From Arthrobacter cupressi (GTDB lineage Bacteria > Actinomycetota > Actinomycetes > Actinomycetales > Micrococcaceae), in NCBI RefSeq assembly GCF_900099975.1, contig NZ_FNEI01000014.1:1-64000 (forward strand): a stretch of DNA of 64,000 nucleotides, given 5' to 3'. Made by a program: the position numbers and the translations under genes. The first letter of the stretch is position 1. Each line of letters begins with the position of its first letter. Shown here piece after piece: positions 55,401-63,544 of this stretch. The notes under the pieces are model-generated. The model had not been told where the DNA came from. It did not search any database and saw only the letters and a program-made list of their open reading frames with translations.

Positions 55401-55847
55401 CTCTCGGTCCTGGATACCCGCGACTACCTGTACGGCCTGCAGCGCGGCGCCGAGCACGTGATTGAGTTGGAGAAGGGGGTCCGCCTGATCGCCTCCCTCG
55501 AAGCGGTGTCCGAAGCCGACGAAAAGGGCATGCGCACCGTCATGTGCAAGCTCAACGGGCAGTCCCGCCCGGTGGTCGTCCGCGACAAGTCCGTGGTCAG
55601 CAACGTCAAGACCGCGGAGAAGGCCGATCCGTCGCAGCCGGGCCAGGTGGCCGCGCCGTTCGCCGGCGCCGTGACCGTGACTGTCAAGGCAGGCGATACC
55701 GTCAACGCCGGCGACACCGTCGCCACCATCGAGGCAATGAAGATGGAAGCATCCATCACCACCCCGGTGGCCGGCAAGGTCTCCCGCCTGGCCATCAACG
55801 CCGTCGAACAGGTCCAGGGCGGGGACCTGCTGATCGTCGTCGAGTAA
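52452..55847 (+). CDS. pyc: Pyruvate carboxylase
   Basis: 1,131 residues, full length. Order: biotin carboxylase domain (residues 1-450) with AVAGGGGRGMRRVE, EMNPRIQVEHTVTEEITDVD and the ATP-grasp region; carboxyltransferase domain (about 530-830) with TDTTFRDAHQSLLATRVRTR and LLRGRNTVGYTPYPEE, metal site HLHTHDTAGG; C-terminal biotinyl domain with Lys1097 in IEAMKMEASITTPV. It makes oxaloacetate from pyruvate, the main anaplerotic step on sugars and lactate. Single gene with its own promoter and terminator. Confidence 0.97.
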   Translation: MFSKILVANRGEIAIRAFRAGYELGAKTVAVFPHEDRNSIHRQKADEAYLIGQEGHPVRAYLDVAEVVRVAKEAGADAIYPGYGFLSENPDLARAAKAEGITFVGPPAEVLELAGNKVAALEAARKAGVPVLKSSAPSRDIDELIAAADEIGFPIFAKAVAGGGGRGMRRVETREALPEALQSAMREADAAFGDPTMFLEQAVLRPRHIEVQILADAEGNVMHLFERDCSLQRRHQKVIEIAPAPQLDDSIRQALYRDAVAFAKALNYVNAGTVEFLVDTAGERAGQHVFIEMNPRIQVEHTVTEEITDVDLVQAQMRIAAGETLADLGLSQESVSIKGAALQCRITTEDPANGFRPDVGKITGYRSAGGAGVRLDGGTVYSGAEISPHFDSMLVKLTCRGRDYPAAVKRARRALAEFRIRGVSTNIPFLQAVLDDEDFVAGNVATSFIDERPELLKARVSADRGTKLLTWLADVTVNKPNGELTVHSDPTAKLPSVEGKAIPAGSRQKLLELGPEGFAKALREQDAVAVTDTTFRDAHQSLLATRVRTRDLVAAAPAVAALTPQLLSVEAWGGATYDVALRFLGEDPWDRLAALRKALPNVCLQMLLRGRNTVGYTPYPEEVTEAFVNEAAATGIDIFRIFDALNDVNQMAPAIRAVRATGTAVAEVALCYTSDMLDPEEKLYTLDYYLELAQRIVDAGAHILAIKDMAGLLRPAAAAKLVSALRERFDLPVHLHTHDTAGGQLATLLAAVDAGVDAVDSASASLAGTTSQPSASALVAALAHTPRDTGLDLAAVSAMEPYWEAVRRVYAPFESGLPGPTGRVYRHEIPGGQLSNLRQQAIALGLGEHFEAIEDMYTAADRILGRLVKVTPSSKVVGDLALHLVGLNADPADFNENPQNYDIPDSVIGFLSGELGDPPGGWPEPFRTKALQGRSIKVRDVELSAEDSAALKSDSATRRQTLNRLLFAGPTKDYLKSVESYGNLSVLDTRDYLYGLQRGAEHVIELEKGVRLIASLEAVSEADEKGMRTVMCKLNGQSRPVVVRDKSVVSNVKTAEKADPSQPGQVAAPFAGAVTVTVKAGDTVNAGDTVATIEAMKMEASITTPVAGKVSRLAINAVEQVQGGDLLIVVE

Positions 55848-55861
55848 GCCAGAAGGCAAAC

Positions 55862-55902
55862 AAGAGGGAGGCCCGGGCTGTTGCCCGGGCCTCCCTCTTT
55901 GT
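55862..55902 (+). terminator. Terminator after pyc
   Basis: Stem AAGAGGGAGGCCCGGGC with its complement around a TGTT loop, followed by TTTGTCTT. It also lies downstream of the convergent acyl-CoA synthetase gene and can serve both. Confidence 0.92.
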
Positions 55903-55916
55903 CTTGGCCGTGGAAG

Positions 55917-57728
55917 TCAGGAAACCTTCGGGGCCGCGTACATCTCCTCGATGACGGTCTCGAAGTCCTTCATCACCTGGGCGCGCTTGACCTTCATGGA
56001 CGGCGTCAGGTGGCCGGACGCCTCGGTGAAGTCCGAGTCGACAATGCGGAAGGACTTAATGGCCTCCGCCTGGGACACGGACTGGTTTGCCTTGCTGATC
56101 AGCTCCTGCACCGCAGCCCGGACCACGGGATTGCCGGCGGCCTCCTGGAGCGAGGTGCCCGCGGGCAGCCCGTGGCGTTCCAGCCAGCCCGGGAGGGCTT
56201 CCTCGTCCAGAGTCACCAGGGCGCCGATGAACGGCCGGTTGTCGCCGAGCACCACCACCTGGGAGACGAGGGCGTCGGCGCGGATCTGGTCCTCCAGCAG
56301 CGCCGGGACCACGTTCTTGCCGCCGGCGGTGACGATGATTTCCTTCTTGCGGCCGGTGATCTTCAGGAAGCCCTGCTCATCCAGTTCCCCTATGTCGCCG
56401 GTGCGGAACCAGCCGTCCACGAAGGTCTCGTCCTGCAGGTCTTCCCGCTTGTAGTAGCCCTTCATGACGCAGACGCCCTTGGCGAGGATTTCGCCGTCGT
56501 CCGCGATCCTGACCGCGTTGCCCGGCAGGGGAGCGCCCACGGTGCCGATCTTGATCAGGGACGGGGTGTTCACGGAGACGGGGGCCGTGGTTTCCGTCAG
56601 GCCGTAGCCTTCGAGGATCTGCAGGCCGATGCCCTGGAAGAAGTGGCCCAGGCGTTCGCCCAGCGGGCCGCCGCCGGAGACGGCGTGGGTGACCTGTCCG
56701 CCCATCGCTGCCCGGAGTTTGCCGTAGACGAGGCGGTCGAACAAAGCATGCTGGAGCCGCAGTCCCAGGCCGATGGAACCGGTCTGGCGTGCCTTCGAGT
56801 AGGCGATCGCGGTGTCGGCCGCTTTGTGGAAGATGCCGCCCTTGCCGCCGTCTTCGGCCTTGCTCAGTGCGGAGTTGTACACCTTTTCGAAAACCCGCGG
56901 CACGGCCAGGATGAAGGACGGCTTGAAGCTCTGCAGGTCCGCCAGCAGGTTCTTGATGTCCGGGGTGTGGGCCACCTGCGCGCCGGCGGCGACGGCCAGG
57001 ACCGAGATGAAGCGGGCGAACACATGGGCGAGGGGCAGGAACATGATGGTCCGGGCACGTTCGTTGACCACGTCTCCCAGGGAGGCCAGGGCGTTGTCTG
57101 ACAGTTCCACGAAGTTGCCGTGCGTCAGTTCGCAGCCCTTGGGACGTCCGGTGGTGCCCGAGGTGTAGATGATGGTGGCGGTGTCCGCCAGGACCGCCTT
57201 GCTGCGGCGGGCTTCCAGTTCCTCGTCGCTGACGCCGGTGCCCGCGCTGCGCAGCAGGTCCAGCCCGCCGCCTTCGAGCTGCCAGACGTTGGCCACGGTG
57301 CCCAGGTCCTGCCCGGCCACGGCCTGCCGAATGATGTCCTCGTGGTGGGCGGCTTCGGCGAAGGCCGCCACGGCGCCGGAATCTCCGAGGTTCCAGGCGA
57401 CCTGGGACGGGGATGACGTCTCGTAGATCGGAACCGAGATACCGCCGGCGAACCAGATGGCGAAATCCACCAGGGCCCATTCGTAGCGGGTGCGGGACAT
57501 GATGCCCACGCGGTCACCGGCCTGCACGCCGTTGGCGATCAGGCCTTTCGCCAGGGCGGAGACGTCGGCAAGGAACTCGCGGGCATGGATGTCCTGCCAC
57601 TGGCCGGCCCCGTTCAGCTTGGCAAAGAGCGCGGGGTTGGAAGGCTTGTCTGCCTGCCGGATCACGAGGTCCGTGATGTTGGTTTCAGGGGCGACATTTA
57701 CAAGGGGCGGGACACTGACTTCACGCAC
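55917..57728 (-). CDS. Long-chain fatty-acid-CoA ligase (FadD15-like)
   Basis: 603 residues. ANL-superfamily motifs: IIYTSGTTGRPKGCELTHGN (phosphate loop), GYGLTETTAPVS, GWFRTGDIGELDEQGFLKIT and the C-terminal catalytic Lys in LTPSMKVKRAQV. It activates fatty acids to acyl-CoA. The 600-residue length, with the large N-terminal region, fits long-chain FadD15-type enzymes. GTG start with AAGGAG upstream. Gene order with the downstream ROK/acyltransferase/aroG/kinase block resembles the Rv2187-Rv2176 region. Confidence 0.93.
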   Translation of the reverse strand: MREVSVPPLVNVAPETNITDLVIRQADKPSNPALFAKLNGAGQWQDIHAREFLADVSALAKGLIANGVQAGDRVGIMSRTRYEWALVDFAIWFAGGISVPIYETSSPSQVAWNLGDSGAVAAFAEAAHHEDIIRQAVAGQDLGTVANVWQLEGGGLDLLRSAGTGVSDEELEARRSKAVLADTATIIYTSGTTGRPKGCELTHGNFVELSDNALASLGDVVNERARTIMFLPLAHVFARFISVLAVAAGAQVAHTPDIKNLLADLQSFKPSFILAVPRVFEKVYNSALSKAEDGGKGGIFHKAADTAIAYSKARQTGSIGLGLRLQHALFDRLVYGKLRAAMGGQVTHAVSGGGPLGERLGHFFQGIGLQILEGYGLTETTAPVSVNTPSLIKIGTVGAPLPGNAVRIADDGEILAKGVCVMKGYYKREDLQDETFVDGWFRTGDIGELDEQGFLKITGRKKEIIVTAGGKNVVPALLEDQIRADALVSQVVVLGDNRPFIGALVTLDEEALPGWLERHGLPAGTSLQEAAGNPVVRAAVQELISKANQSVSQAEAIKSFRIVDSDFTEASGHLTPSMKVKRAQVMKDFETVIEEMYAAPKVS

Positions 57729-57811
57729 GATAGCTCCTTTGATATCAACAGACCAATGCAGGGCTGCTCTAACTCTAATACGCCCGCCGTCCGGGTGTGT
57801 CGCAGTTCACC

Positions 57812-57823
57812 TACTGGCGAGTA
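57812..57823. promoter_or_regulatory. TACT-N4-AGTA palindrome in the fadD/ROK spacer
   Basis: TACTGGCGAGTA is a TACT/AGTA inverted repeat inside GTTACTCGCCAGTAG (minus strand), about 85 bases before the acyl-CoA synthetase start. The shape resembles TetR-type operators seen near actinobacterial fatty-acid genes. A CGCCCG...CGGACGGGCG long-range dyad (57781-57863) also lies in this 202-base spacer. Confidence 0.45.
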
Positions 57824-57930
57824 ACTTTACGGTGCAGCCCGGAAAACCGCCAACGGACGGGCGTTTCGAAGTGTGGCGTCCCGTTCCGTGGATCTCCGCG
57901 CCTGCCCTGCCGCCGGAATAGGATGGCGGG

Positions 57931-59052
57931 ATGCTGAGAACCACACCGACGGCTGACGCGAAGACACGCAAGGCGTCCTGGTCAGCCTCTGCCGCCCGAC
58001 GCCGCGTTCCCCTGCGCCACGCCACCGCGTCCTGGACTCCCGGGGCGGGAAGCCGGCTGGCGGCGTCCGCGGGACGCTCCCGGTTGGGGCGGCGCGGCCT
58101 GGCCATCGGGATCGACATTGGCGGCACCAAGGTGGCCGCCGGCGTCGTCGATGCCGAAGGGCGGGTCCTGGACGAACGGCGCCGGGCCACGCCCGGCAGC
58201 GATCCCCGCGCCGTCGAGCGTGTGATCGTGGACCTCGTGCGGGAACTGGGCGAAAACCACCGGATTGCCTCGATCGGCATCGGCGCGGCCGGCTGGATGG
58301 ACCTCGACGGCGGCACGGTGCTGTTCAGCCCGCACCTCGCCTGGCGCAACGAACCGCTGCGGGACAACCTCCAGAAGCTGCTCCGCCGACCCGTCCTCCT
58401 GGCCAACGACGCCGACGCCGCCGCCTGGGCGGAATGGCGCTTCGGTGCGGGGCGGGGCGAGAGCCGCCTGGTGTGCATCACCCTGGGCACAGGCATCGGC
58501 GGGGCGATGGTGATGGACGGCCGCCTGGAACGCGGACGCTTCGGAGTCGCGGGGGAGTTCGGCCACCAGGTGGCCGTTCCGGGCGGCCACCGCTGTGAGT
58601 GCGGCAACCGGGGCTGCTGGGAACAGTACGCTTCGGGGAACGCCCTGGGCCGCGAAGCCAGGGAGCTCGCACGCCGGAAGTCTCCGCTGGCCTACGAACT
58701 GCTTAAGGCCAGCGGCGGGGTCGCCGATGACATCACCGGTTTGACCGTGTCGCAGTTGGCCAAGTCCGGCGATCCGGCGTCGAAGGAACTGCTGGAGGAG
58801 GTCGGGCAGTGGCTCGGCCTTGGCCTGGCGAACCTGGCGGCGGCCCTGGATCCCGGAACGTTCGTGATCGGGGGCGGATTGTGCGACGCCGGCGAGCTGC
58901 TGGTGGGCCCGGCGCGGCAGGCCTTCACCCGGAACCTCACCGGCCGCGGCTTCCGCCCCCCGGCGGCGATCAGGCTCGCCGAACTCGGCCCGCGGGCGGG
59001 GATGATCGGCGCGGCCGATCTCTCACGGGTCAGCGGCAGGCTACAGGGTTAG
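57931..59052 (+). CDS. ROK family glucokinase
   Basis: 373 residues. Sugar kinase of the ROK family: ATP loop IGIDIGGTKVAAGVVD, GIGAAGWMDLDGG, catalytic Asp region LANDADAAAWAEW, GTGIGGAMV, and the zinc motif with His plus CECGNRGCWEQYASG. Glucose is the likely substrate. The first 56 residues are a basic, Ala/Arg-rich extension without domain identity; a later start cannot be excluded (TTG near 58084), but no better ribosome binding site was found. Divergent from the acyl-CoA synthetase. Confidence 0.88.
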   Translation: MLRTTPTADAKTRKASWSASAARRRVPLRHATASWTPGAGSRLAASAGRSRLGRRGLAIGIDIGGTKVAAGVVDAEGRVLDERRRATPGSDPRAVERVIVDLVRELGENHRIASIGIGAAGWMDLDGGTVLFSPHLAWRNEPLRDNLQKLLRRPVLLANDADAAAWAEWRFGAGRGESRLVCITLGTGIGGAMVMDGRLERGRFGVAGEFGHQVAVPGGHRCECGNRGCWEQYASGNALGREARELARRKSPLAYELLKASGGVADDITGLTVSQLAKSGDPASKELLEEVGQWLGLGLANLAAALDPGTFVIGGGLCDAGELLVGPARQAFTRNLTGRGFRPPAAIRLAELGPRAGMIGAADLSRVSGRLQG

Positions 59053-59072
59053 GCGACCGGAACAGCGGGCAC

Positions 59073-59594
59073 CTAGATGCGGGCGCCGTCGTCGTGGTCG
59101 TCCTTCTCGCGGGGAAGCCGCATGATGAGGTAGACCACCGCGGCGAGGAACGCCGCCACCATCCCGAGGACAGCCGGCAGCGGTGCCGAACGCCAGAACA
59201 TCGCGGTGAACAGCAGGGCCAGCGGGCCGCCCACCGCACCCACCCATGCCAGCATCAGCATCGGTTCGGTCCCGGCGAGGCTGGGCGGCTCCTCCGGAAC
59301 AAAGCCCCCGTCGTCCTCGGCCGCCTCGTAGTCGCGCGGCCCGGTGCCGGGCGCGGCGTCGCCGGCGTCCGTCCCGCCGGAAAGGCCGCGGGAAAGTCCC
59401 AGCGGGTCGTAGTCGCTGAAGCTGCCCGGCAGGTAGCTTCGGCCGGCCGCATCCGGAATGTCACTGGTAGTGTCGTCGCCGGCGTCCAGGGTTTCGTCCG
59501 GCATTGCTTCGAGCCTGGCCACAAGGTCAAGCCAGACGGCGTCGTCGTCCTTGTTCGCGCTCTGGTCCGCGGAGTCGGGCCCCGGCCTGTTCAT
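59073..59594 (-). CDS. Acidic two-helix membrane protein
   Basis: 173 residues. Residues 1-110 are acidic and low in complexity, rich in Asp/Gly/Pro (DAGDDTTSDIPDAAGRS), with no domain identity; two membrane helices follow (about 111-132 and 138-158), and the end is KDDHDDGARI. It overlaps the upstream hydrolase gene by 4 bases on the same strand (ATGA type), so it belongs to the esterase operon. Function unknown. Confidence 0.75.
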   Translation of the reverse strand: MNRPGPDSADQSANKDDDAVWLDLVARLEAMPDETLDAGDDTTSDIPDAAGRSYLPGSFSDYDPLGLSRGLSGGTDAGDAAPGTGPRDYEAAEDDGGFVPEEPPSLAGTEPMLMLAWVGAVGGPLALLFTAMFWRSAPLPAVLGMVAAFLAAVVYLIMRLPREKDDHDDGARI

Positions 59595-60403
59595 TGGTGG
59601 CGTCCTTCGGGTCCGGAGTCTTCCAGCGCGGGGCGGGAATCCTCCGTGGTGAGTCCGGCTACGGTCTTTCGGATGAACTCCGCGGAGGCCTTGAAGATTC
59701 CCGGGGCGTCGTTGTCCAGCGTGGCAACGTGGTAGCTGTTTTCCAGCGCGGTCAGTTCCAGGGGAGCGGTGACGAGGCGGCGAAGTTGTCGGATGCTGGC
59801 GTCGGACATCACGTGGTCCACCGACGACCGGAACACGCGCACCGGCGCCGAAATCCGGGGCAGCAGCACCTGGGTGTCCTTGTACAACTTCTTCAGCTCG
59901 TGCCCGGCGGCCACCGGGGTGCGCGGGTAGGCGCCTTCGTCCATGCCGGGTTTGCGGATGTCGTTGGCAATGGCGGGCGCGGTCTTCATGACGTACTTGA
60001 GGAGGCCCACAACGGCGGAGCGGGGATCATCGATGATCAGGCCCGGGTTGACGACGATGGTCCCGGCCACCGGCCGGGTGGCGGCAATTCGGAGTGCAAG
60101 TGTGCCGCCCATGGAGAGTCCGGCGGCGAACACGTAATCGCATTCGGCCTGCAACTCCAAGTAGGCGGAGTCCACGGCGTGGTGCCATTCCTGCCAGCGC
60201 CGGGTAGCCATGTCCTGCCAGCTGGTGCCGTGGCCGGGAAGCAGTGGCAGCCGGACCGCGAAACCCTCCTCGGCCAGGTACCGGGCCCAGGGCCGCATGC
60301 TGTGCGGACTGCCCGTGAACCCGTGGCACATCACCACCCCGACGCTCGGGCCGGAACCGGTGAAGCTGCTCGCGAACGGCGAAAAATCGGGGACAGTGTT
60401 CAT
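59591..60403 (-). CDS. Alpha/beta hydrolase (carboxylesterase/monoacylglycerol lipase-like), copy 1
   Basis: 270 residues. Fold motifs: VVMCHGFTGSPHSMRPWARY (oxyanion region), nucleophile elbow GLSMGGTLALRIAA, acid residue in FRSSVDHVMSD and the catalytic His in SYHVATLDNDAP. The set resembles thermostable Est30-type carboxylesterases, which accept short- to medium-chain esters. Strongly similar to the neighbouring copy 2, and the ATG overlaps that copy's stop by 4 bases. Lies in a lipid-related neighbourhood (fadD, plsC). Confidence 0.9.
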   Translation of the reverse strand: MNTVPDFSPFASSFTGSGPSVGVVMCHGFTGSPHSMRPWARYLAEEGFAVRLPLLPGHGTSWQDMATRRWQEWHHAVDSAYLELQAECDYVFAAGLSMGGTLALRIAATRPVAGTIVVNPGLIIDDPRSAVVGLLKYVMKTAPAIANDIRKPGMDEGAYPRTPVAAGHELKKLYKDTQVLLPRISAPVRVFRSSVDHVMSDASIRQLRRLVTAPLELTALENSYHVATLDNDAPGIFKASAEFIRKTVAGLTTEDSRPALEDSGPEGRHQ

Positions 60404-61188
60404 GATGACTCCGAGGCTACTCTGTGGGCGGCATGCCGCAGGAAAAATGCAGTGGATTCTTCGAGGATCAGCGGAGCGTCGAGGTCCAGCGTCGCGACGT
60501 GTCCGCTGTGCGGCAGGGGCACCACCCGCAGGTCCCTGCTGCCGATGCGTTTGCTGATCATCGCAAGGGAGCTGGGCGGCACCACAGCGTCCTGCGCGGA
60601 CTTGAACACCAGGGCCGGTGCCGTGATCGCCGGAAGCGAGCGGGAGGCGGAGCGGAACAGTTTCTTGAGTTCATGCACGGCCGCCAGCGGGGTGCGGGAG
60701 TAATCGCCGTCGTCGGTGGGCTCCGACGTCGGGTTTTCCTCCTCGATCGGCACCGTGGTGCGCATGACATGCTTCAGCGCTCCGATGTAGCGGACCCGGC
60801 GGTCGTAGAAGCTCAGCCCGGGATTCACGACGGCGACCCCCGCCACCGGGTGCCGGGCCGCTGCCCGCAGCGCAACGGCGCCGCCCATGGACAGTCCCGC
60901 GACGAAGCAGCGGGAGGTCCGGCCTGCCAGTTCCAGGTAGCTGTGCTCGAACGCTCCGTACCAGTCCTTCCAGGACGTCCTGGCCAGGTCCTGCCAGTGC
61001 GTTCCGTGCCCGGGAAGCAGCGGGACCGTGACCGCGAAGCCCTGGGCGGCGAGGTGTTCGGCCCACGGCATGATGCTGAGCGGGCTGCCGGTGAAACCAT
61101 GGCAAAGGACGATTCCGGTGCGCGCGTTGTCTCCGTGGCCCGCGTACCCGAAGGCCCGGGGACCGCCCGGGACGCTGCTTTCCGTCAT
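60400..61188 (-). CDS. Alpha/beta hydrolase, copy 2
   Basis: 262 residues, paralogue of copy 1 by tandem duplication. Same motifs: VLCHGFTGSPLSIMPWAEHL, GLSMGGAVALRAAARH, Asp in FKSAQDAVVPPSS and His in PHSGHVATLDLDAP. The shared KKLFRSASRSLPAITAPALV versus KKLYKDTQVLLPRISAPVRV shows the two are diverged but collinear. It is the first gene of the reverse-strand unit. Both copies keep the full catalytic triad, so both should be active. Confidence 0.9.
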   Translation of the reverse strand: MTESSVPGGPRAFGYAGHGDNARTGIVLCHGFTGSPLSIMPWAEHLAAQGFAVTVPLLPGHGTHWQDLARTSWKDWYGAFEHSYLELAGRTSRCFVAGLSMGGAVALRAAARHPVAGVAVVNPGLSFYDRRVRYIGALKHVMRTTVPIEEENPTSEPTDDGDYSRTPLAAVHELKKLFRSASRSLPAITAPALVFKSAQDAVVPPSSLAMISKRIGSRDLRVVPLPHSGHVATLDLDAPLILEESTAFFLRHAAHRVASESS

Positions 61189-61297
61189 GTGTCCATCGTG
61201 TCACTGTTCCCGGAAATTCACACAGGAGTAGGGTGGCAATTGAGCGCCGGACGGAGGCGTCCGGCCATATTTACATGCCACCCGGGGAGGAACCACG

Positions 61298-62011
61298 GTG
61301 TTCTATTGGGTCATGAAGCGGATCTTTCTTGGTCCCATCCTCAAACTGCTGTTCCGTCCATGGGTCAAGGGGCTGGACAATGTCCCGGACGAAGGCGCAG
61401 CCATCCTCGCTTCGAACCATTTGTCCTTTTCCGATTCGATCTTCCTGCCGCTGATGGTGCGCCGTCCGGTGATCTTCCTGGCGAAGGCCGAGTACTTCAC
61501 CGGCACGGGCCTCAAGGGCAGGTTGACGGCGCTGTTCTTCCGGCTCACCAAGCAGTTGCCCATGGACCGCTCGGGCGGAGCGGCCTCCGAAGTGTCGCTG
61601 GGCGCTGGCAGGGACGTGCTGCTGGGCGGAGGCCTGCTGGGGATCTATCCGGAGGGAACCCGCAGCCCCGACGCGCGGCTGTACCGCGGCAAGGCGGGCG
61701 TGGCGAAACTGGCGCTGCAGACCCGCGTCCCTGTGATTCCCGTTGCCATGATCGGCACCGAGAAGGTGCAGCCCATCGGCAAAAGGGTGCCGAACATCCG
61801 GCGCATCGGCATGATCATCGGCCAGCCGCTGGATTTCAGCGAGCACTATGGCCGTGAGGAAGACCGCACCGTGCAGCGCACTGTCACCGACCGGGTCATG
61901 TACGAGATCATGCGGCTCTCCGGGCAGGAGTACGTGGACGAGTACGCCGCCGACGTGAAGGCCCGGCTCACCGGCCACGACAGCGACGGCGGAACGGGCG
62001 GAAAAGTATGA
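61298..62011 (+). CDS. Lysophospholipid acyltransferase family protein (PlsC-like, Rv2182c position)
   Basis: 237 residues. The NHLSFSD catalytic box, GIYPEGTRSPDARLYRGKAG and VPVAMIGTEKVQPIG are all present, as in 1-acylglycerol-3-phosphate acyltransferases. N-terminal hydrophobic residues (YWVMKRIFLGPILKLLF) form a likely membrane anchor. GTG start after a strong GGGGAGGAACCAC. Divergent from the esterases and 68 bases upstream of aroG. Second PlsC-type gene of the window. Confidence 0.92.
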   Translation: MFYWVMKRIFLGPILKLLFRPWVKGLDNVPDEGAAILASNHLSFSDSIFLPLMVRRPVIFLAKAEYFTGTGLKGRLTALFFRLTKQLPMDRSGGAASEVSLGAGRDVLLGGGLLGIYPEGTRSPDARLYRGKAGVAKLALQTRVPVIPVAMIGTEKVQPIGKRVPNIRRIGMIIGQPLDFSEHYGREEDRTVQRTVTDRVMYEIMRLSGQEYVDEYAADVKARLTGHDSDGGTGGKV

Positions 62012-62079
62012 CGGAACCGCAGCTGCGGGTTACGGCCGCCGTGTCCCCAAAGCGGGCAGCAGCCCACTAGTCTTGTAGG

Positions 62080-63477
62080 GTGACTGAGCTAATCCCCGCA
62101 CCCTCGATGACCGGCCCCATGACCAGCACGGCGCAAAGCGGTGCCGCTGACTATCCGGGACTGGACGACTGGCGCCAACTGCCGATTTCGCAGCAGCCCA
62201 CCTGGTCGGACCGGGACGTCTTCGACGCCTCCGTCAAGGAACTCTCCGTGCTGCCGCCTCTGGTGTTCGCCGGCGAAGTCGACGTCCTGCGCGAACGCCT
62301 CGCTGCCGCCGCCCAGGGCCGTGCCTTCCTGCTCCAGGGCGGCGACTGCGCCGAGACCTTCGAGGGCGCCACCGCGGACAAGATCAGCGCCCGCGTAAAG
62401 ACCATCCTGCAGATGGCCGTGGTGCTCACCTACGGTGCCGCGATGCCCGTGATCAAGATGGGCCGCATGGCCGGCCAGTTCGCCAAGCCGCGCTCATCCA
62501 ACGACGAAACCCGCGACGGCGTCACGCTGCCGGCATACCGCGGTGACATCGTCAACGGCTACGACTTCACGCCCGAATCCCGGGCCCACGACGCCGGACG
62601 CATGTTGCGGGCATACCATACCTCCGCCGCCACGCTGAACCTGATCCGTGCCTTCACCCAGGGCGGTTTCGCCGACCTGCGCCTGGTCCACCAGTGGAAC
62701 AAGGGCTTTACCGAGAACCCGGCCCACGCCCGGTACGAATCCCTGGCCCGGGACATCGACCGCGCCATCCGCTTCATGGACTCCTGCGGAGCCGACTTCG
62801 AAGCCCTCAAGCGCGTCGAATTCTTCGCCAGCCATGAAGCCCTGCTGCTGGACTACGAGCGCGCCCTGACCCGCATCGACTCCCGCACCGGCCTGCCCTA
62901 CGACACGTCCAGCCACTTCCTGTGGATCGGAGAGCGCACCCGCGAACTGGACCACGCCCACGTGGACTTCCTGTCCCGCGTCCGCAACCCGATCGGCGTG
63001 AAGCTCGGCCCGGGCACCAGCGGCGACGACGCCCTGCGCCTGATCGACAAGCTGGACCCGAACCGCGAACCCGGCCGCCTGACCTTCATCACCCGCATGG
63101 GTGCGAAGAACATCCGCGAAAAGCTGCCCGCCGTCGTCGAACGCGTCACCGCGTCCGGCGCGCAGGTGCTGTGGGTGACCGACCCCATGCACGGCAACAC
63201 CGTCACCTCACAGAACGGCTACAAGACCCGCCGCTTCGACGACGTCATCGACGAAGTGCGCGGCTTCTTCGAGGTGCACCAGGCCCTGGGCACGGTGCCG
63301 GGCGGCCTGCACATGGAGATGACCGGCGACGACGTCGCCGAGTGCCTCGGAGGGTCGGACCCGATCGACGAGGACGCCTTCGCCGACCGCTACGAGTCCG
63401 TCTGCGATCCCCGCCTGAACCACATGCAGTCCCTCGAAGTGGCCTTCCTGGTGGCCGGGGCACTCGCAAAGCGCTAA
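62080..63477 (+). CDS. aroG: Class II 3-deoxy-7-phosphoheptulonate synthase
   Basis: 465 residues, plant-type (class II) DAHP synthase, first step of the shikimate pathway. Markers: FLLQGGDCAETFEG, KMGRMAGQFAKPRS, LPAYRGDIVN, the HEALLLDYERALTR stretch, and the metal-binding region WVTDPMHGNT with HMEMTGDDVAECLGG. Full family length. GTG start. In the window tyrA (29743) provides a later step, but the genes are not linked. A strong hairpin separates it from the convergent kinase gene. Confidence 0.96.
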   Translation: MTELIPAPSMTGPMTSTAQSGAADYPGLDDWRQLPISQQPTWSDRDVFDASVKELSVLPPLVFAGEVDVLRERLAAAAQGRAFLLQGGDCAETFEGATADKISARVKTILQMAVVLTYGAAMPVIKMGRMAGQFAKPRSSNDETRDGVTLPAYRGDIVNGYDFTPESRAHDAGRMLRAYHTSAATLNLIRAFTQGGFADLRLVHQWNKGFTENPAHARYESLARDIDRAIRFMDSCGADFEALKRVEFFASHEALLLDYERALTRIDSRTGLPYDTSSHFLWIGERTRELDHAHVDFLSRVRNPIGVKLGPGTSGDDALRLIDKLDPNREPGRLTFITRMGAKNIREKLPAVVERVTASGAQVLWVTDPMHGNTVTSQNGYKTRRFDDVIDEVRGFFEVHQALGTVPGGLHMEMTGDDVAECLGGSDPIDEDAFADRYESVCDPRLNHMQSLEVAFLVAGALAKR

Positions 63478-63485
63478 ACCCGAAC

Positions 63486-63532
63486 GTACAGTTGAGGCCC
63501 CAAAACCGCGTGTTTTGGGGCCTCAGCTGTAC
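63486..63532. terminator. Bidirectional terminator between aroG and the kinase gene
   Basis: A 20-bp stem (63486-63505 with 63513-63532) with one G-T wobble and a 7-base CCGCGTG loop. The AAAA/TTTT ends of the loop-side arms help unwinding on both strands. Confidence 0.92.
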
Positions 63533-63544
63533 GCTCGCGCTGAA

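Noticed and set aside
52425..55859. Antisense open frame of about 1,144 residues opposite pyc
   Set aside because: It mirrors the pyc frame exactly, with no start signal and no recognisable domain.
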